DNA of 64,000 nucleotides from Hypoxylon rubiginosum (lineage: Eukaryota; Ascomycota; Sordariomycetes; Xylariales; Hypoxylaceae), in NCBI GenBank assembly GCA_902806565.1, contig CADCXA010000016.1:1178001-1242000 (forward strand), given 5' to 3'. Position numbers and translations under genes: made by a program. Position 1 is the first letter of the stretch; each line of letters begins with the position of its first letter. Under the pieces are notes generated by a model that saw nothing but the letters and a program-made list of their open reading frames with translations, made no database searches and was not told the DNA's origin. Of this stretch, positions 34,160 to 44,941 are shown piece by piece.

Positions 34160-34717
34160 ATGCGTATCAACTTCTCTTGCATCGTCGGGCTTATTGTCCA
34201 GATACATGTATCATTAGCCGCTGCCAAGTTGGAACCGAATTATACGTCTGCTTCTGGCGTCCATATCTTCAACCCATCTACTTTCTTCAATACTACCGGA
34301 CCATGGAGTTTGATGTCTATCGCGGGCGACACTCTATACATATCAGGTTAGTAAAAATGGTTAGAGCTTCTAGATCGAATGTGTTATTTATGCTCTTAAC
34401 TAGGGATGAGGGGAATCTATCGCGAAAACAGCACGCTGGCTCCAGTGGGTATCACTCGAGTGCGGCAGAACATGGCGGCACTCGCAGATATGGCCGGGTC
34501 TGATATTTATTCATGCGCGCGGCTCGTCGTCTACGTGACGGACATGTTTCGGTATCGGCCAATGTGCAACCAAGTACAGGTGGAACTTTGGGGTGAAGAT
34601 CCAAGCAAGTATCCGCCTAGGACGATTATCGAGGTTGATAGGCTGAATGATGATGACATCGTCGAAGTCGAGGGCACCTTTTACATGGGGACATCAGGGA
34701 AGACTCACTGTTCATAG
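34160..34717 (+). CDS. RidA/YjgF/UK114 family protein with signal peptide
   Basis: Exons 34160-34346 and 34404-34717, 166 aa, 57-nt intron. The RidA fold is recognised from IAGDTLYISGMRGI, ARLVVYVTDMFRYRP, YPPRTIIEVDRL and DIVEVEGTFY. The conserved Arg of PPR and the Glu of VEVEG, which hold the substrate in imine deaminases, are both present. RidA enzymes hydrolyse reactive 2-aminoacrylate-type enamines/imines and are usually cytosolic or mitochondrial. Residues 1-22 (MRINFSCIVGLIVQIHVSLAAA) form a clear hydrophobic signal-like segment, and N-glycosylation sequons (NYT, NTT, NST) follow, so secretion is inferred. The start could be at an earlier in-frame codon at 34070, but the signal peptide fits 34160. 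Confidence 0.88.
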
Positions 34718-35165
34718 GCCATAGATTGTTCGTAAAGCATGGCAAAATTCTTCATGAATTCGTACTGGTGCAGTAAATCCATGTAACAAAAGGCGGCGCG
34801 ATGTTGCGATCCCGAATACTTCAAGATTCTGTGTTAGAACTTGGCAGCTTGGTTAGGAGTAGGAGGTAGTGTCTAAAAATGCCTTACCGGAGTACTCCAT
34901 TGGCGCTACATCGCGAATTCTCTAGGCATTTCAAGGACTGGATTAGGTACCTCCTAGGGCTGAGTGTAGCCTGAAGTCAGGCAGTTACAGTGGATATGCT
35001 CAGCTGTGCCATGCCCGAAGCAGTAAACTATGGGGATCAGCTATTGGGTTAATGCCTGGAGGAAATATCGGATACCTTGTCTTCAAAATAAAAAATATTT
35101 TCGCGTTACACTTTAGAACTTGTCCTCTGACACAACCAGACAAGATTGGCGACACGACCGCTTCA
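34718..35165. other. Intergenic
   Basis: Between two plus-strand genes. The frame of the downstream gene is open to an ATG at 35052, but 35070-35120 is AT-rich (AAAATAAAAAATATTTTC type) and more like a promoter/5' leader. Confidence 0.5.
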
Positions 35166-35699
35166 ATGGACGACCATCTTTCAAATAAAGCCGCACAGGA
35201 TGCTACCGCTAAATCAGCCGCGAGCGAAGAGCTACTCAAGCGCGCCGAGTCGCTACAATCGGAACTTGAACAGTTTGCGAATCATCTCACAGAAATATAC
35301 GATGGCTACTTGCCAACCTATATGTACACGTCTTTCGCTAGTGAGCTCCGAGCTGAGGTAAGCTGTCAAAAAGCCGTCCGATCAACAGATCCTTTGGCAT
35401 CGCATCGCGTGCAGTCCACCAACCTCCCGTTCCTTGAGCCTGTATGGGAAATGGCGAAGAGATCACGGGATATCGTAAGACTACGATGCCCATTATCTGC
35501 CGGGCCGTTCCAAAAACAGATTTTAGCGCCGGGGACGCGGATCGTTCGAAGTCAGGGCGAGTCCCAACCTTCCCGCCGGCTAGGTAGTTTTATTATCGAT
35601 GTGATTGCGGATGGCGGATCTTCCTGGTACAAGATCTCGTCCATGACTAACAAGAGACTACTATTCGATTTGGCAAAGGAGGCAGTGTATTTCGGCGAC

Positions 35700-35731
<32 letters not shown>

Positions 35732-36722
35732 AGACGACGCCCAGACAATTGACATACCACTTCTAAAATTGGCGAGGAGCCTAGCTAACACAGCCAAGGG
35801 ACATCGTATTCAAACGAAAACCCCGGTTGCCTTCTTGGTCTTGCCGCGCATCAGAGAACGTGAACACCCCGACATCGATAAAGTCCTCGAGGCATGTCGT
35901 CAACTAGGCGTTCACCTACTTTGTAGCGATGACTTGTCACCAGCTCCTCCTCTTTCAGATAGTGTTCTTCACGCGATGGCTCCAAGCCCGAAGGCAAACT
36001 TCTCAGATGTTCTAAACATTGATACCTCTCTCCTAGTTGCTCTCGCGTCTGACTTCTCTCACACCAACGTTACTAAACAACCATGGTTTAGTCATTCGCA
36101 CAACGATCATGCTGATTTAGAAAACGAACAGTCGATGCTCTCACTGGTGTATCCTATGCTAGACAACCATAAGCTGGTCTGCACCCGGGAGGCGAGCGAT
36201 GCTTTTTTCCACATCGCCGACACACTAGCAACCGACGCTGAAAAGGCTCGCGCCCACTTGATCCTCTGCCGTTCTGGCATTGAGAAGTCTCAGGAGCAGC
36301 GTGTTAAAGAATTGAAGCTGCTCTCGATCCACGAAATACCCCTCTGTCTACAGTTACCGATCAGCATCGTTGATATGAACGAGAATGGCTGTCAAGATCG
36401 CTTTACGGATCCAATCAAGAAGACGCTGAAAAGCATGCTGAACCCAGGCAGATCGGTGTTTTCTTATGGTTGGGCAAGCGAGCGTACCACGTTAACCTGC
36501 AACTCGGTTGTCATCAAGCAGCTCGAAAAGGACCTCGAGCAACTTTCAACCCTCGACCTACCTTGGCCGTCCATATGGGCATTTCCTACATCAAGACCGT
36601 TCGTCGGTATTCCTAAAGATACTCGGAAGCGTGTGCGCAAACATATTGGCGATTGCAGCGTTACCTGTACCTGCGGAGTGGACGAAATCTACGGCCGCCT
36701 AGGCAACGTTACGATAGTATGA
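35166..36722 (+). CDS. DUF1308 family protein (C7orf25/UPF0415-like)
   Basis: Single exon; 518 aa from the ATG at 35166 (an upstream ATG at 35052 is in frame). An N-terminal helical region (ELLKRAESLQSELEQFANHL) is followed by the conserved block GTRIVRSQGE...GSFIIDVIADGGSSWYKISSMTNKRLLFDLAKE, typical of DUF1308 proteins. The C-terminal half contains NIDTSLLVALASDFSH and the downstream DAFFHIADTLATDAEKARAHLIL segment, which in this family folds as a PIN-like domain. A run of nine Asp (about residue 180-188, coded by a GAC repeat) interrupts the middle. Human C7orf25 is uncharacterised, so no function is claimed. No signal peptide, so cytosolic or nuclear. The protein looks complete. Confidence 0.87.
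35702..35738 (+). repeat. GAC trinucleotide repeat coding for poly-Asp
   Basis: Nine or more GAC codons with one GAA interruption in the DUF1308 gene, in an acidic loop. Length is likely to vary between strains. Confidence 0.85.
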
Positions 36723-37089
36723 TATCTACCCCCTCTACATGTAGGAGGTAGGTAGGTAAGCGAACCCTCATATAAGCCGACGCATACATTGCTTTCGGTC
36801 GTGGATCTTACAGCCACACATTCCCAAGACTCGCTACCGGCTATCAATCCGGTGCTTGGAATATCTGGGCCTAGCATGTCTCGGTTACTCGGAATTATCT
36901 ATCTTGGTAGCTACAATATGATGCGAGCTGCTACCTCTTCTAGGTATGGCATAGCTTTTAGTTACCGCCTCAAGCCTTTCATCACGGACAGAGTTATGCA
37001 TTGGCTAGCTTGAGAGTCCCATGGCTGTCCACTATCTTGAAAAGTTGTCGCGAGTCCAGTCGTGGTCAAAATTTCGACAGAAAATATGA
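36723..37089. other. Intergenic
   Basis: Contains GGAGGTAGGTAGGTAAG near 36740-36760. No supported gene. It ends at an in-frame stop (37087-37089) just before the GH3 relic. Confidence 0.5.
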
Positions 37090-37404
37090 ATCACCAACTT
37101 CACCGCGACGTCGGACTTCGTCGTCCTGTGCTTCATCGCCGGCGTGCACGGGCTCAAGCCGTACCCCATCGAGCGGCTCGTCTCGTACCGCCGCCTGCAC
37201 GACGTCACGGCCGGCCAGGGCCGGGCGGCGAACCTGACGCTCACACTCGGCAGCCTCGGGCACCGTGACGAGGCGGGAAACCTGGTGCTGTATCCTAGCG
37301 ACTACAGCCTGTTCGTCGACGTGCCGACGCAGGCGACGTGGAACTTCACGCTCGAGGGCGAGCCTTTCGTCTTGGACGAGTGGCCCCAGGACACGGGTGC
37401 TTAG
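37090..37404 (+). pseudogene. C-terminal remnant of a GH3 beta-xylosidase
   Basis: An open stretch of 104 codons with no start, preceded by a stop. It encodes NFTATSDFVVLCFIAG, GLKPYPIERLVSYRRLHDV, LTLTLGSLG and VLYPSDYSLFVDVPTQATWNF and ends LDEWPQ. These are the fibronectin-III-like C-terminal domain elements of fungal GH3 beta-xylosidases, in the right order and up to the natural C-terminus. The catalytic GH3 domains are absent. The segment is much more GC-rich than its flanks. It reads as a truncated gene copy left by deletion or by a partial duplication; no stop has yet interrupted the remaining domain. Confidence 0.87.
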
Positions 37405-37632
37405 TACCTGAGGTTCTATTTACAGTGCTTATGACAGGGCTAGTGATTTAAAGGCTTTGTGGAGTGTTACGTAATCAGGAGTCTTTGAGCATCGAACTGG
37501 TATGCCACCCAGCGACACCTAGGTCGTACACTAGGTTAATAAATGAGATACTAAAATTTAATAGCGGGTTCCTACATTACATGTGCTCACGATAAAAGAA
37601 ATCTATCATCAATACCTAGGACGTCTACGACT

Positions 37633-39876
37633 TTATAGCCCGCTCTTCAAGCTCTGATCAAAGGCTTGCCGGACCTCCAAGACCGTCTTGATGTGATTCA
37701 AGCTCAGTAACGTTCCGTCAAACCTTGCTAATGTCCTGCTGGTATTCACAGCGTTGGCAATCTCTCTCCCATTCAACTTAGCAGTCACCAGGAAGTCGAT
37801 CGTCTCGCCCACATCAATATCCTTGGACTGCGCTGGCACCGTCTCAAGGCAGTGCTTCCATATGCTCCGACGCATCTCGATCTCCGGTGGCGTATAGCTT
37901 AGAGAGAGATGGATTCTGGACTTCATAGCTATGTCGAACGAGTTCACGCGGTTCGTGGTCAGGAAGACTATGCCGCCAAAGTACTCGAGTTCGCGAAGGA
38001 AGACTGATGTGTCTGCGTTAGCACTATCTCGACTCTGTTTACGTCTCAGCATAGTTACTTACTAGCAACGAGCGCATTGCGATCGGAGCTCCCGACATCC
38101 TTTCGGGCTTCTAGAAAAACGTCTGCTTCGTCGAGAAGGACGACCGCCTGCCAGATCGTTGCGTACCGCAGAACATTCTTTAGCTCCCTCTCAAAGGACG
38201 CAGAACCAGAAAGTGAACTGGAGTTAGGTTAGTTATTATAGCCACTACGAGACATAGTAAGGTAAAGATGCTTACTTCGCGCCCTTGTTGAGCTCACCAA
38301 CAGAAGTCGTCTGTGCCTATATTAATATTCTGCGATATTCCAGACTCTACATTCTGAGATAATTATTTCTAGGCAAAAGAAATCGAAAGATTGTTGCCAA
38401 CAGTCTAACGACGGGGAAGGGGTTAATGGAGAACGTTACACACATACCATAAGTGCTTTCTTGGTGCCTTCGGCAGCTGTCTCGGCAGTAAGCGTCTTTC
38501 CCGAACCTGGCGTGCCATGTAGCAAAACGACGAGGCCTTTGCCTTTCTGCTGCATGACGTCGAGCGGAGCCATGGAGTAATTGTGAGATGAGATGAGGGC
38601 CTGAAGTAGATGCTTTTCCTTGTCTGGCAGCACCAGGGAGTCCCACACACTCGGGTTCCATTCGACGTCGCGGATATAATCGACGAAAAATCTGCACCAG
38701 TTCTTTCGGACCAAGGAGTAGCCGAGAGTGTATGGCGGGCAGTGGACCGGATCTGGTTCTTGCTGATTAACCTTGGAAATGCCGAGTGGCTGCTCCTCAG
38801 CAAATGTCTTCCTATCTAGAACGCATCTCCCGGTTTCGGTGTATGGCAGCCACACGCCGCGAAAGTGATTCCTTAACGGGTTATAAAATTCATAGGGCGG
38901 TTCTTTTAGCCATTCAGCTTCGCCGCCATCTGTGCCTGTATTAATATTCTGCGAGATTTCAGACCCCACCTTCTGAGATGATTCTTATAAACATACCGTA
39001 AGCCACAGTAGACATGTCTTTCAAAGCCAGAAACTTCTCCCCGCGAGCCCTGAGGCGGTGCTCGAGGCTCTCGCCCTCGTCGATCAAGCTTCGTGGGAAA
39101 ATGGTGAGCTCCTTGATAGCGACCGGATTGCCTGCGGGGAATTTATCCCTCTGCGACATAATAACGACATGCGGCGCCTGTCCTACTGCGATGCCATTAT
39201 CGTCAGTATAGGTGCAGTGGACCTCGATGTACGGGCCTTTTTCATGGTCCTCTTCGTACGCTGTCTTCTTGCATACCAAGAGCCAGGGGTGGCGGCCATT
39301 GAGCTCGGTGTACATGATGTCGCCGGGACGATAGATGACCCACGCGTTGTCGAAGGCGATCTGCTGATTTTGCATCATCTTGAGAGCCCGTTCACGGGTG
39401 GGCTTGACTTCGTGCTCCATGAACTCGAAAAGGAGGTCCATGTGCTCCTTCGTGACAGCATCGGGGGCCGACCGTCGATACTTGTCGAGCTCGTCCCAGT
39501 AATGGACAAGCATCTCGAACGGGCCGTGAAGCTCCAAGGAAGAGGTAAAGTCCGACGGAACGGTGATGTAGGACCCGATCACGTCACGAAACACTTTTTG
39601 TATGTGAGGAGAATTAACCTGGAGAGTGGTCTTGCTTGGCCAATGTTCTTCGAATTTTCTTCGAATGACCAAAGCATAGGCGCCGTCTTCGCCGCGAGAA
39701 TCGTGCTTGTCGAAGGGGTCTGAAGAAGGCTCGACTGTGCTTTTGCCGTCTTTTACCGTCTCATGGTAAGCCTTGATTTCACACTTCTCGCCAGGAGCCG
39801 CAGTGGAGTGGACATCATTTGTTTGAGGCTTCACCGGATCAACTTGGTCGGACTGCATGTTGGGCGTAGAAGACAT
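37633..39876 (-). CDS. AAA+ ATPase with large N-terminal region
   Basis: Five exons: 39876-38997, 38929-38448, 38310-38276, 38217-38063 and 38003-37633, giving 640 aa, with all phases consistent. Residues 1-290 form the fungal N-terminal domain that accompanies these ATPases (contains AYALVIRRKFEEHW, WVIYRPGDIMYTE). The AAA core has Walker A GTPGSGKT (432-439), TTSVGELNKGAK, Walker B AVVLLDEADVFLE, sensor 1 FLTTNRV and an SRIHLSL arginine-finger region. Proteins of this layout are numerous in ascomycetes and uncharacterised; the core resembles BCS1-type remodelling ATPases, but no BCS1 import domain or membrane segment is seen. Exon 3 is only 35 nt. The introns at 38996-38930 and 38447-38311 share their last 50 bases. 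Confidence 0.9.
38311..38360 (-). repeat. Copied intron segment, copy 2 (AAA+ ATPase intron 2)
   Basis: The last 50 nt of the 137-nt intron 38447-38311, matching intron 1 of the same gene as described. The preceding 87 nt of this intron have no counterpart in intron 1, and the two downstream exons are unrelated. Confidence 0.88.
38930..38979 (-). repeat. Copied intron segment, copy 1 (AAA+ ATPase intron 1)
   Basis: The last 50 nt of the 67-nt intron 38996-38930. It matches 38360-38311 at 44 of 50 positions with no gap; the match stops at the CACAG acceptor. The sense strand includes CGCAGAATATTAAT. Confidence 0.88.
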
Positions 39877-41050
39877 GATGACGGCTATCGAGACTTCACG
39901 AAGCTGGATCGCCGAGTACGGATTGGTTAAATAGAGGCCAAAGGGAGGCAGGATAGGATAGGTGATTCACTTGGAGATATGCTGAAGATAGAACGAGCTG
40001 TCCCGACAAGACTGAGAAACCAGCGGCAGACGCAAGCTATTTATGTCTGTTCATCTCCATTCTAGACAGCACGGAAGCGGCAAATTCGCACGACCAAGAA
40101 CACGCCGTCATCCACGGATGAGATGGAGAAACGTATAAGATGCAGGTCGTTGGCGAGGCTCTGTATAAACCAGGCGATCTACCTACCTAATCAGCTAATC
40201 TACGCTGCTTGTGCATATGATGGTGTCAGGGGGTAAGCAGCCCCGTAAGACGGTTGATTGGTTCGACAAGCAGATGTTAGTCAACGTGATGGACGATCGT
40301 AGAGGGAGTTGACCGAACTTGGCTGCTTGGTTGTGGGTCAAGCCGGGATATACATATTTGGGTTCTAGCCGCACGCATATAGTACCATTCCCCGGTTGCT
40401 GCGTTGGATACCACGTAGGTACGCTGCAGGTATACAATATGCACAGCATCTGTACGTACGTTCATAGGACAGTGGAGATTGCTCCCTTGCCTGCCTCGCC
40501 CGATGACGCCTGCTTACGTGGGTCTATTCCGCGGCATGTGTATAATAGGGATCTCTGCAAGCTGCTACCTAAATATGGAGATAGGAGGCTCATGATAATC
40601 ATTAGCCAATTAGAATGCTGTCCTATGAGCGGTGCTGCAAACTTGAGAGTCAGAATCCATACAGAGCCTCATGATTTTTATAATTATTTATCACATCGTA
40701 TGGAACTCGGTAACCTAGTCACCATCTAGTCAAGTCACCCTAAGTAAGGGATACAAAAAGGGGTACATAATTGCAATAATTGCATAAGTTATCGTAACTC
40801 CGTTTACTACATTTAATGCTTAGAAATATGTATATAACAAGGCTACCCCTATGTTCGCTAACTTTAGAGTCTAATGGCACGACATCCAAGGCTTTAGCAA
40901 ATATAAACACAGACAAGTATTCGCAGATGTAGTTCAAGGTCGAGGTAAATTGGTACGGTACTAGATACAATTGAGTTTTCCAGCTCTAAGTAGGACAAAA
41001 GGCCCTCCGATCGTTAGGTATTTTTAACATGTACTATGTAATTCAGACGT
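39877..41050. other. Intergenic, 1.2 kb
   Basis: Promoter of the AAA+ ATPase gene and 3' side of the THN reductase gene. The 40195-40730 reading frames carry no motif. AT-rich around 40660-40960. No RNA gene or repeat seen. Confidence 0.5.
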
Positions 41051-42223
41051 TTACATCATGGCGTGGCCATCAATGCCGATGACCTTGCCGTTGACCCACT
41101 CGCCATCCTGGGATGCCAGGAAGCAGACGACACGCGCGATGTCGATGGGAAGACCGACACGGTGAAGGGGAGACCAAGTGGCAGCATACTGTAAGTTTCT
41201 AGGTTAGCCACGTATCCAGAAGCGCAAGCGTGTAAGGAACTCACCTCGTCAACTCCTTCGTTGTCTAGCTTGTCGCCGTCGGGGATGTACTCTCGGCAGA
41301 CGGCGTGGTACATGTCGGTCTTGATGCCGCCGGGGGCGACGGCGTTAACGGTGATCTTCTTGTCTCCGAAGTCGACGGCCATGCAGCGGACGAAGGTCTC
41401 GATGGTGCCCTTGCTGCCGGAGTAGACGGCGTGCTTGGGCACGCCCTTGGCCTGGCCCGTGATGCTGCCCATGAGGATCAGGCGGCCGCCGACCTCGAGG
41501 TGCTTGTAGGCCTCGCGCGCGACGAAGAACTGGCCGCGGGTGTTGATGTTGAAGACGCGGTCAAACTCCTCGGGCGTGACGTCCTTGACGTGGCCGAAGG
41601 ATACGACGCCGCTGTTGGAGCACACGATGTTCAGCTTGCCGAAGATCTTGACGGCTTGGTCGAACATCCGCACGATCTGGTCTACGTCCGACACGTTGGC
41701 CTTAATGGACGCCGCGTCCGAGCCGCTCTTCTTGATCTGCTGCACCACCTCCTCGGCCGACTCCGAGCTGTTGGCGTAGTTCACGATAACCTTGGCGCCG
41801 CGACGTCCCAGCTCGAGGGCCATCTCGCGACCGATGCCACGGCCTAGGCAGGCATGTTAGCGGGTCATACCGGTACGAATTTGGGGGTATTTCCTATTAA
41901 GGAAGGTGATTGAAGTGACTGGCTGCGAGTGTTGGCACAGCCACCGGACTTCGCCTGGGGGTGCCCCGGTGCGACACGTGAAGGCAATCCCGAGATGCAG
42001 CTAGCCGTCGGCAGCGCACCGCATAGGCTCCGGATTGAGACCCGAGACATTGGTATCGAGAATTTGGTGCAACGAACAGAATTGTAAAAATGACTTGGGC
42101 TGTTTACGTACCTGCACCGGTTACGAGAGCTACCTTGCCCTCAAGAGAGGCAGACGCCAGGCCGAGAGGGCCAGGGACGGCATCGTACTTGCTGCTACCA
42201 CCTCTACCAGTAATACCAGGCAT
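41051..42223 (-). CDS. 1,3,8-Trihydroxynaphthalene reductase (DHN-melanin SDR)
   Basis: Exons 42223-42112, 41843-41245 and 41188-41051, 282 aa, the usual length of this family. It is a classical NADPH-dependent short-chain dehydrogenase: TGAGRGIG nucleotide motif (35-42), NSG motif ([11 protein letters not shown]), catalytic Ser164 (GSITG), Tyr178 and Lys182 (YSGSK), numbering that coincides with the well-studied naphthol reductases. [11 protein letters not shown] near the start and [16 protein letters not shown] are hallmarks of trihydroxynaphthalene/tetrahydroxynaphthalene reductases, which reduce naphthols to scytalone/vermelone in melanin synthesis; versicolorin-type ketoreductases are close paralogues and remain a lesser possibility. 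The C-terminus is GIDGHAMM. The first intron, 268 nt, is the longest in the window. No polyketide synthase, scytalone dehydratase or melanin regulator lies nearby. Confidence 0.92.
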
Positions 42224-42388
42224 CTTGAATGTAGTGAAGATGGAAGTTGTTGTGGTTGATATTGATATGAAGGTTGAGATGGTCGGGTGATATGAGGTAG
42301 TAGAGAAGGTATTGCGAGATAGGATGCTGGTGGTTGTTGTGTGATGGCTAAGAGAATAGTCCAGATGTGTCCTAGGAGCAGACTTTCG

Positions 42389-42395
42389 TTATATA
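42389..42395 (-). promoter_or_regulatory. TATA-like element upstream of THN reductase
   Basis: Minus strand reads TATATAA about 170 bp upstream of the ATG at 42223. Position is acceptable if the 5' UTR is about 130 nt; not proven. Confidence 0.4.
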
Positions 42396-43183
42396 CCTAA
42401 GTAATGCCATATTCGCCATATCTATCGTGTCTCCCTTGGAGGCGTCGGTTACGGACCATGTTGGAGAGATACCGAAAGGAACCGGACATTGTACTGTCGA
42501 AAGGGGGATATGTTTGGGGCAACTTTGGGTTCTTCACTCTATGCTAGTGTCCATTGTCCGGCGCGATAGAGAGAAGAGCTGAAACATTCGATCGAGGTCC
42601 GGCGCACGGTGGAGATCCGGACTATATGCAGACATACCTATGTATGTATGACATAGGTATGGTGACATAGGTATGGCATGGCACGGGGAAGCCGGAATAA
42701 GCTTACAGGTGCGACGGGAGGCTGAGAGGTACTCCTCGGCCGAGCTGTGCCACAATCCAGAGCGAGCCAATACGCTGAATACACGTTAAACCCGAGCGTC
42801 TGTTCTCTATTCTCTACCAACTCAACTCTCCCGGCGGCTTTGGAAATTAAGCAATCGTTCAGGCTGTCGTTCAGAACGGGTTTGCATGTCCGGACGGACT
42901 GTAATTCTTCTACGCACTTGGCACTGTGAAATTATTGGACCTTGGTGCGCCCATGTCTTGAGCTTGCATCTTGGCGCCCCAACTAGTAGTAGTTGGACTG
43001 GTTGGTGCCTTGGGGATACCCAGGGGTATCCATGGCCCGTAGGCTGCATGGTATGGGTACCTGGTGCTGCCTGGGGTACCCGTGGACGAATGATAGTTCA
43101 GGGATCTAGCCCTATTACATTCCAGCCAGCGTCCCATTTTAGCGGCACGGGCTGACAGCTACCCTAAGGGAGGTTAGTTTAAT

Positions 43184-43222
43184 GCAGGATCTGATCCTGA
43201 TCCTGATCTGATCCTGATCTCG
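43184..43222. repeat. Tandem GATCTGATCCT/GATCCT repeat
   Basis: Alternating GATCCT and GATCT units, six in all, ending GATCTCG. Low-complexity array in non-coding DNA. Confidence 0.8.
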
Positions 43223-44941
43223 TACCACAACTTTCACTTTCTCAAAAGAACCAAGACCGCTCGCGCCTACAGGACTCGATAGGACCTTGTTATCTCCTAA
43301 TTAAGGAGATGGCTTATGTGATTATGCAACAACTTCTTACCACGTGGACGTATTGATGCTTTGACTTCGGTTAAAATTGACATTCGGCGTGTCTTTATTC
43401 TGCGCGCTGCATCCGCCATTGGCCAATCGCTAATCGCCAGCTGAAATACGCAGACGCTACTGCTACTGTATGTTACCTACCTCCTATCTTTCGGCCACCT
43501 CTCGTCGGAATAGGATTGGTGAACCGCATCGGACTGATAACAACGGCGTAGTTGTTGGTCTCCGAAGGATTGCGCAGTAGAAGCCGACGACTGCCTATCC
43601 GATATGCTAGTCTCAGCATTCCTCCATACGGGTTGACTCGTCGTATTCGCACCTGGGCATTCATATGGTCTCGCCGTATAACATTATCCTAACTTCTATC
43701 AATATGAGAGGTAGGAGGACCTAGATATCTAAACACTCCTGGCTCCCGACGCTTGGGATACATATCAACCTCCTACTAGTTAATCTACGTAGTAATTCTC
43801 AAGACAGATAAGCACAATTAGCAGCTTTCCGGCCAACGGAGTTTCTACAGTGGCTAATTGACAGACAGGTTGATATTTGTCATTATGGTATTGCAATTGA
43901 AGAACTGCGAATGCTGCCTGTATCTACACGGTAAACTTGCAGAGTTTCGGATGCTATTCAACACATCTGGGGAGGTAGAAGATGGGTTCCCCGACGTCTG
44001 GCCGTTAGATTGGCAGCAAGCTGAACGAGCACTTGACAGTGCCATCGATATACCTGCTCATCATTTCCCACCTCACTTCCCACTCCTGGGCATTTTAAGC
44101 TCCTTCAGGGGGTTAACAAGAGTCGTCAATAGCGAGGGAGCTACCACTGGTGTCAGGGAACCTCCAATCGATCGGTATCAAACGCCACCATGCCCTATTC
44201 CAGTCTTGCATTCTATATTGAATTGATACTTACGGGAGATGCATATGAGTCCTATCTGAAAGTATCTGTTAAGATCTCTGTGGCGCTTTGGCAACGCACC
44301 TTTCACGCCACCACGCGTGCGATGAATGGAATTTTCATCCCACCAGCGCACTACTACCCGTGCTCACGCAGAGAATTTGAATTCGGAAGTGGTTTCAAGG
44401 TGCCGAGATCAGGGCGGTCTTTCTAAACGACACTATGCGAAAGCCGCGACATATGGCGGGAACTTCTAACATACCTAGATACCTACCAAGGTAGGTAGGT
44501 ATGTCGACGCTGAGGTACGTAGTCGAGTGTACAGAGTCTCCCCGGCTCACCTAACACCTAACACCTAACTCTTGATGCATCAAGTTCGATTTCTATAAAT
44601 AACCACGCCGCATTGATTATGTCTTTATCTAATAAATATTTTCTCTATAAGCCCTCCGTTTGTTACTACATTGTTACTATAGACATTTCTTTGTTACCTA
44701 GGTAATAAAGTAAATCCTAAAAGCCCAATATTTTGCAATCTGATTGGCTGATGGATAGAACTGCTGCCCCCCGGGCCGATCGTTTCCACGCTATTTGATA
44801 AGGTCTAATCACTAAGCGGCACGATTTTCTGCTCGCTGCTATGCGGAGAGGACAGCATCGAGCTCGGCCGGGGGTGAGAACATTAAAATCATCATGTCCG
44901 GCAGCGGTAGGGTCGCCGGCTCCGGCGGGGTGAAAGGGGAC

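Larger units (their letters stand above)
42224..44941. other. Gene-poor region, 2.7 kb
   Basis: No gene is supported. It includes the melanin reductase promoter, a direct repeat of GACATAGGTATGG near 42648-42675, a GGGTACC/CCTGGGG-rich stretch near 43010-43085, a GATCCTGATC tandem array at about 43184-43222 and TACCTACCAAGGTAGGTAGG near 44480-44500. The frame at 43858-44226 (122 codons) has no family feature and no good promoter; I leave it out. Confidence 0.5.

Noticed and set aside
39058..39723. 221-codon plus-strand frame
   Set aside because: Antisense shadow of the first exon of the AAA+ ATPase gene.
41305..41847. 180-codon plus-strand frame rich in Ala, Val, Asp and Leu
   Set aside because: Antisense of the GC-rich THN reductase exon; composition is typical of such shadows.
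43858..44226. 122-codon plus-strand frame in the gene-poor region
   Set aside because: Recorded as unsupported: no recognisable domain, no splice partners, and the start is not in a good context; a real lineage-specific gene cannot be excluded.
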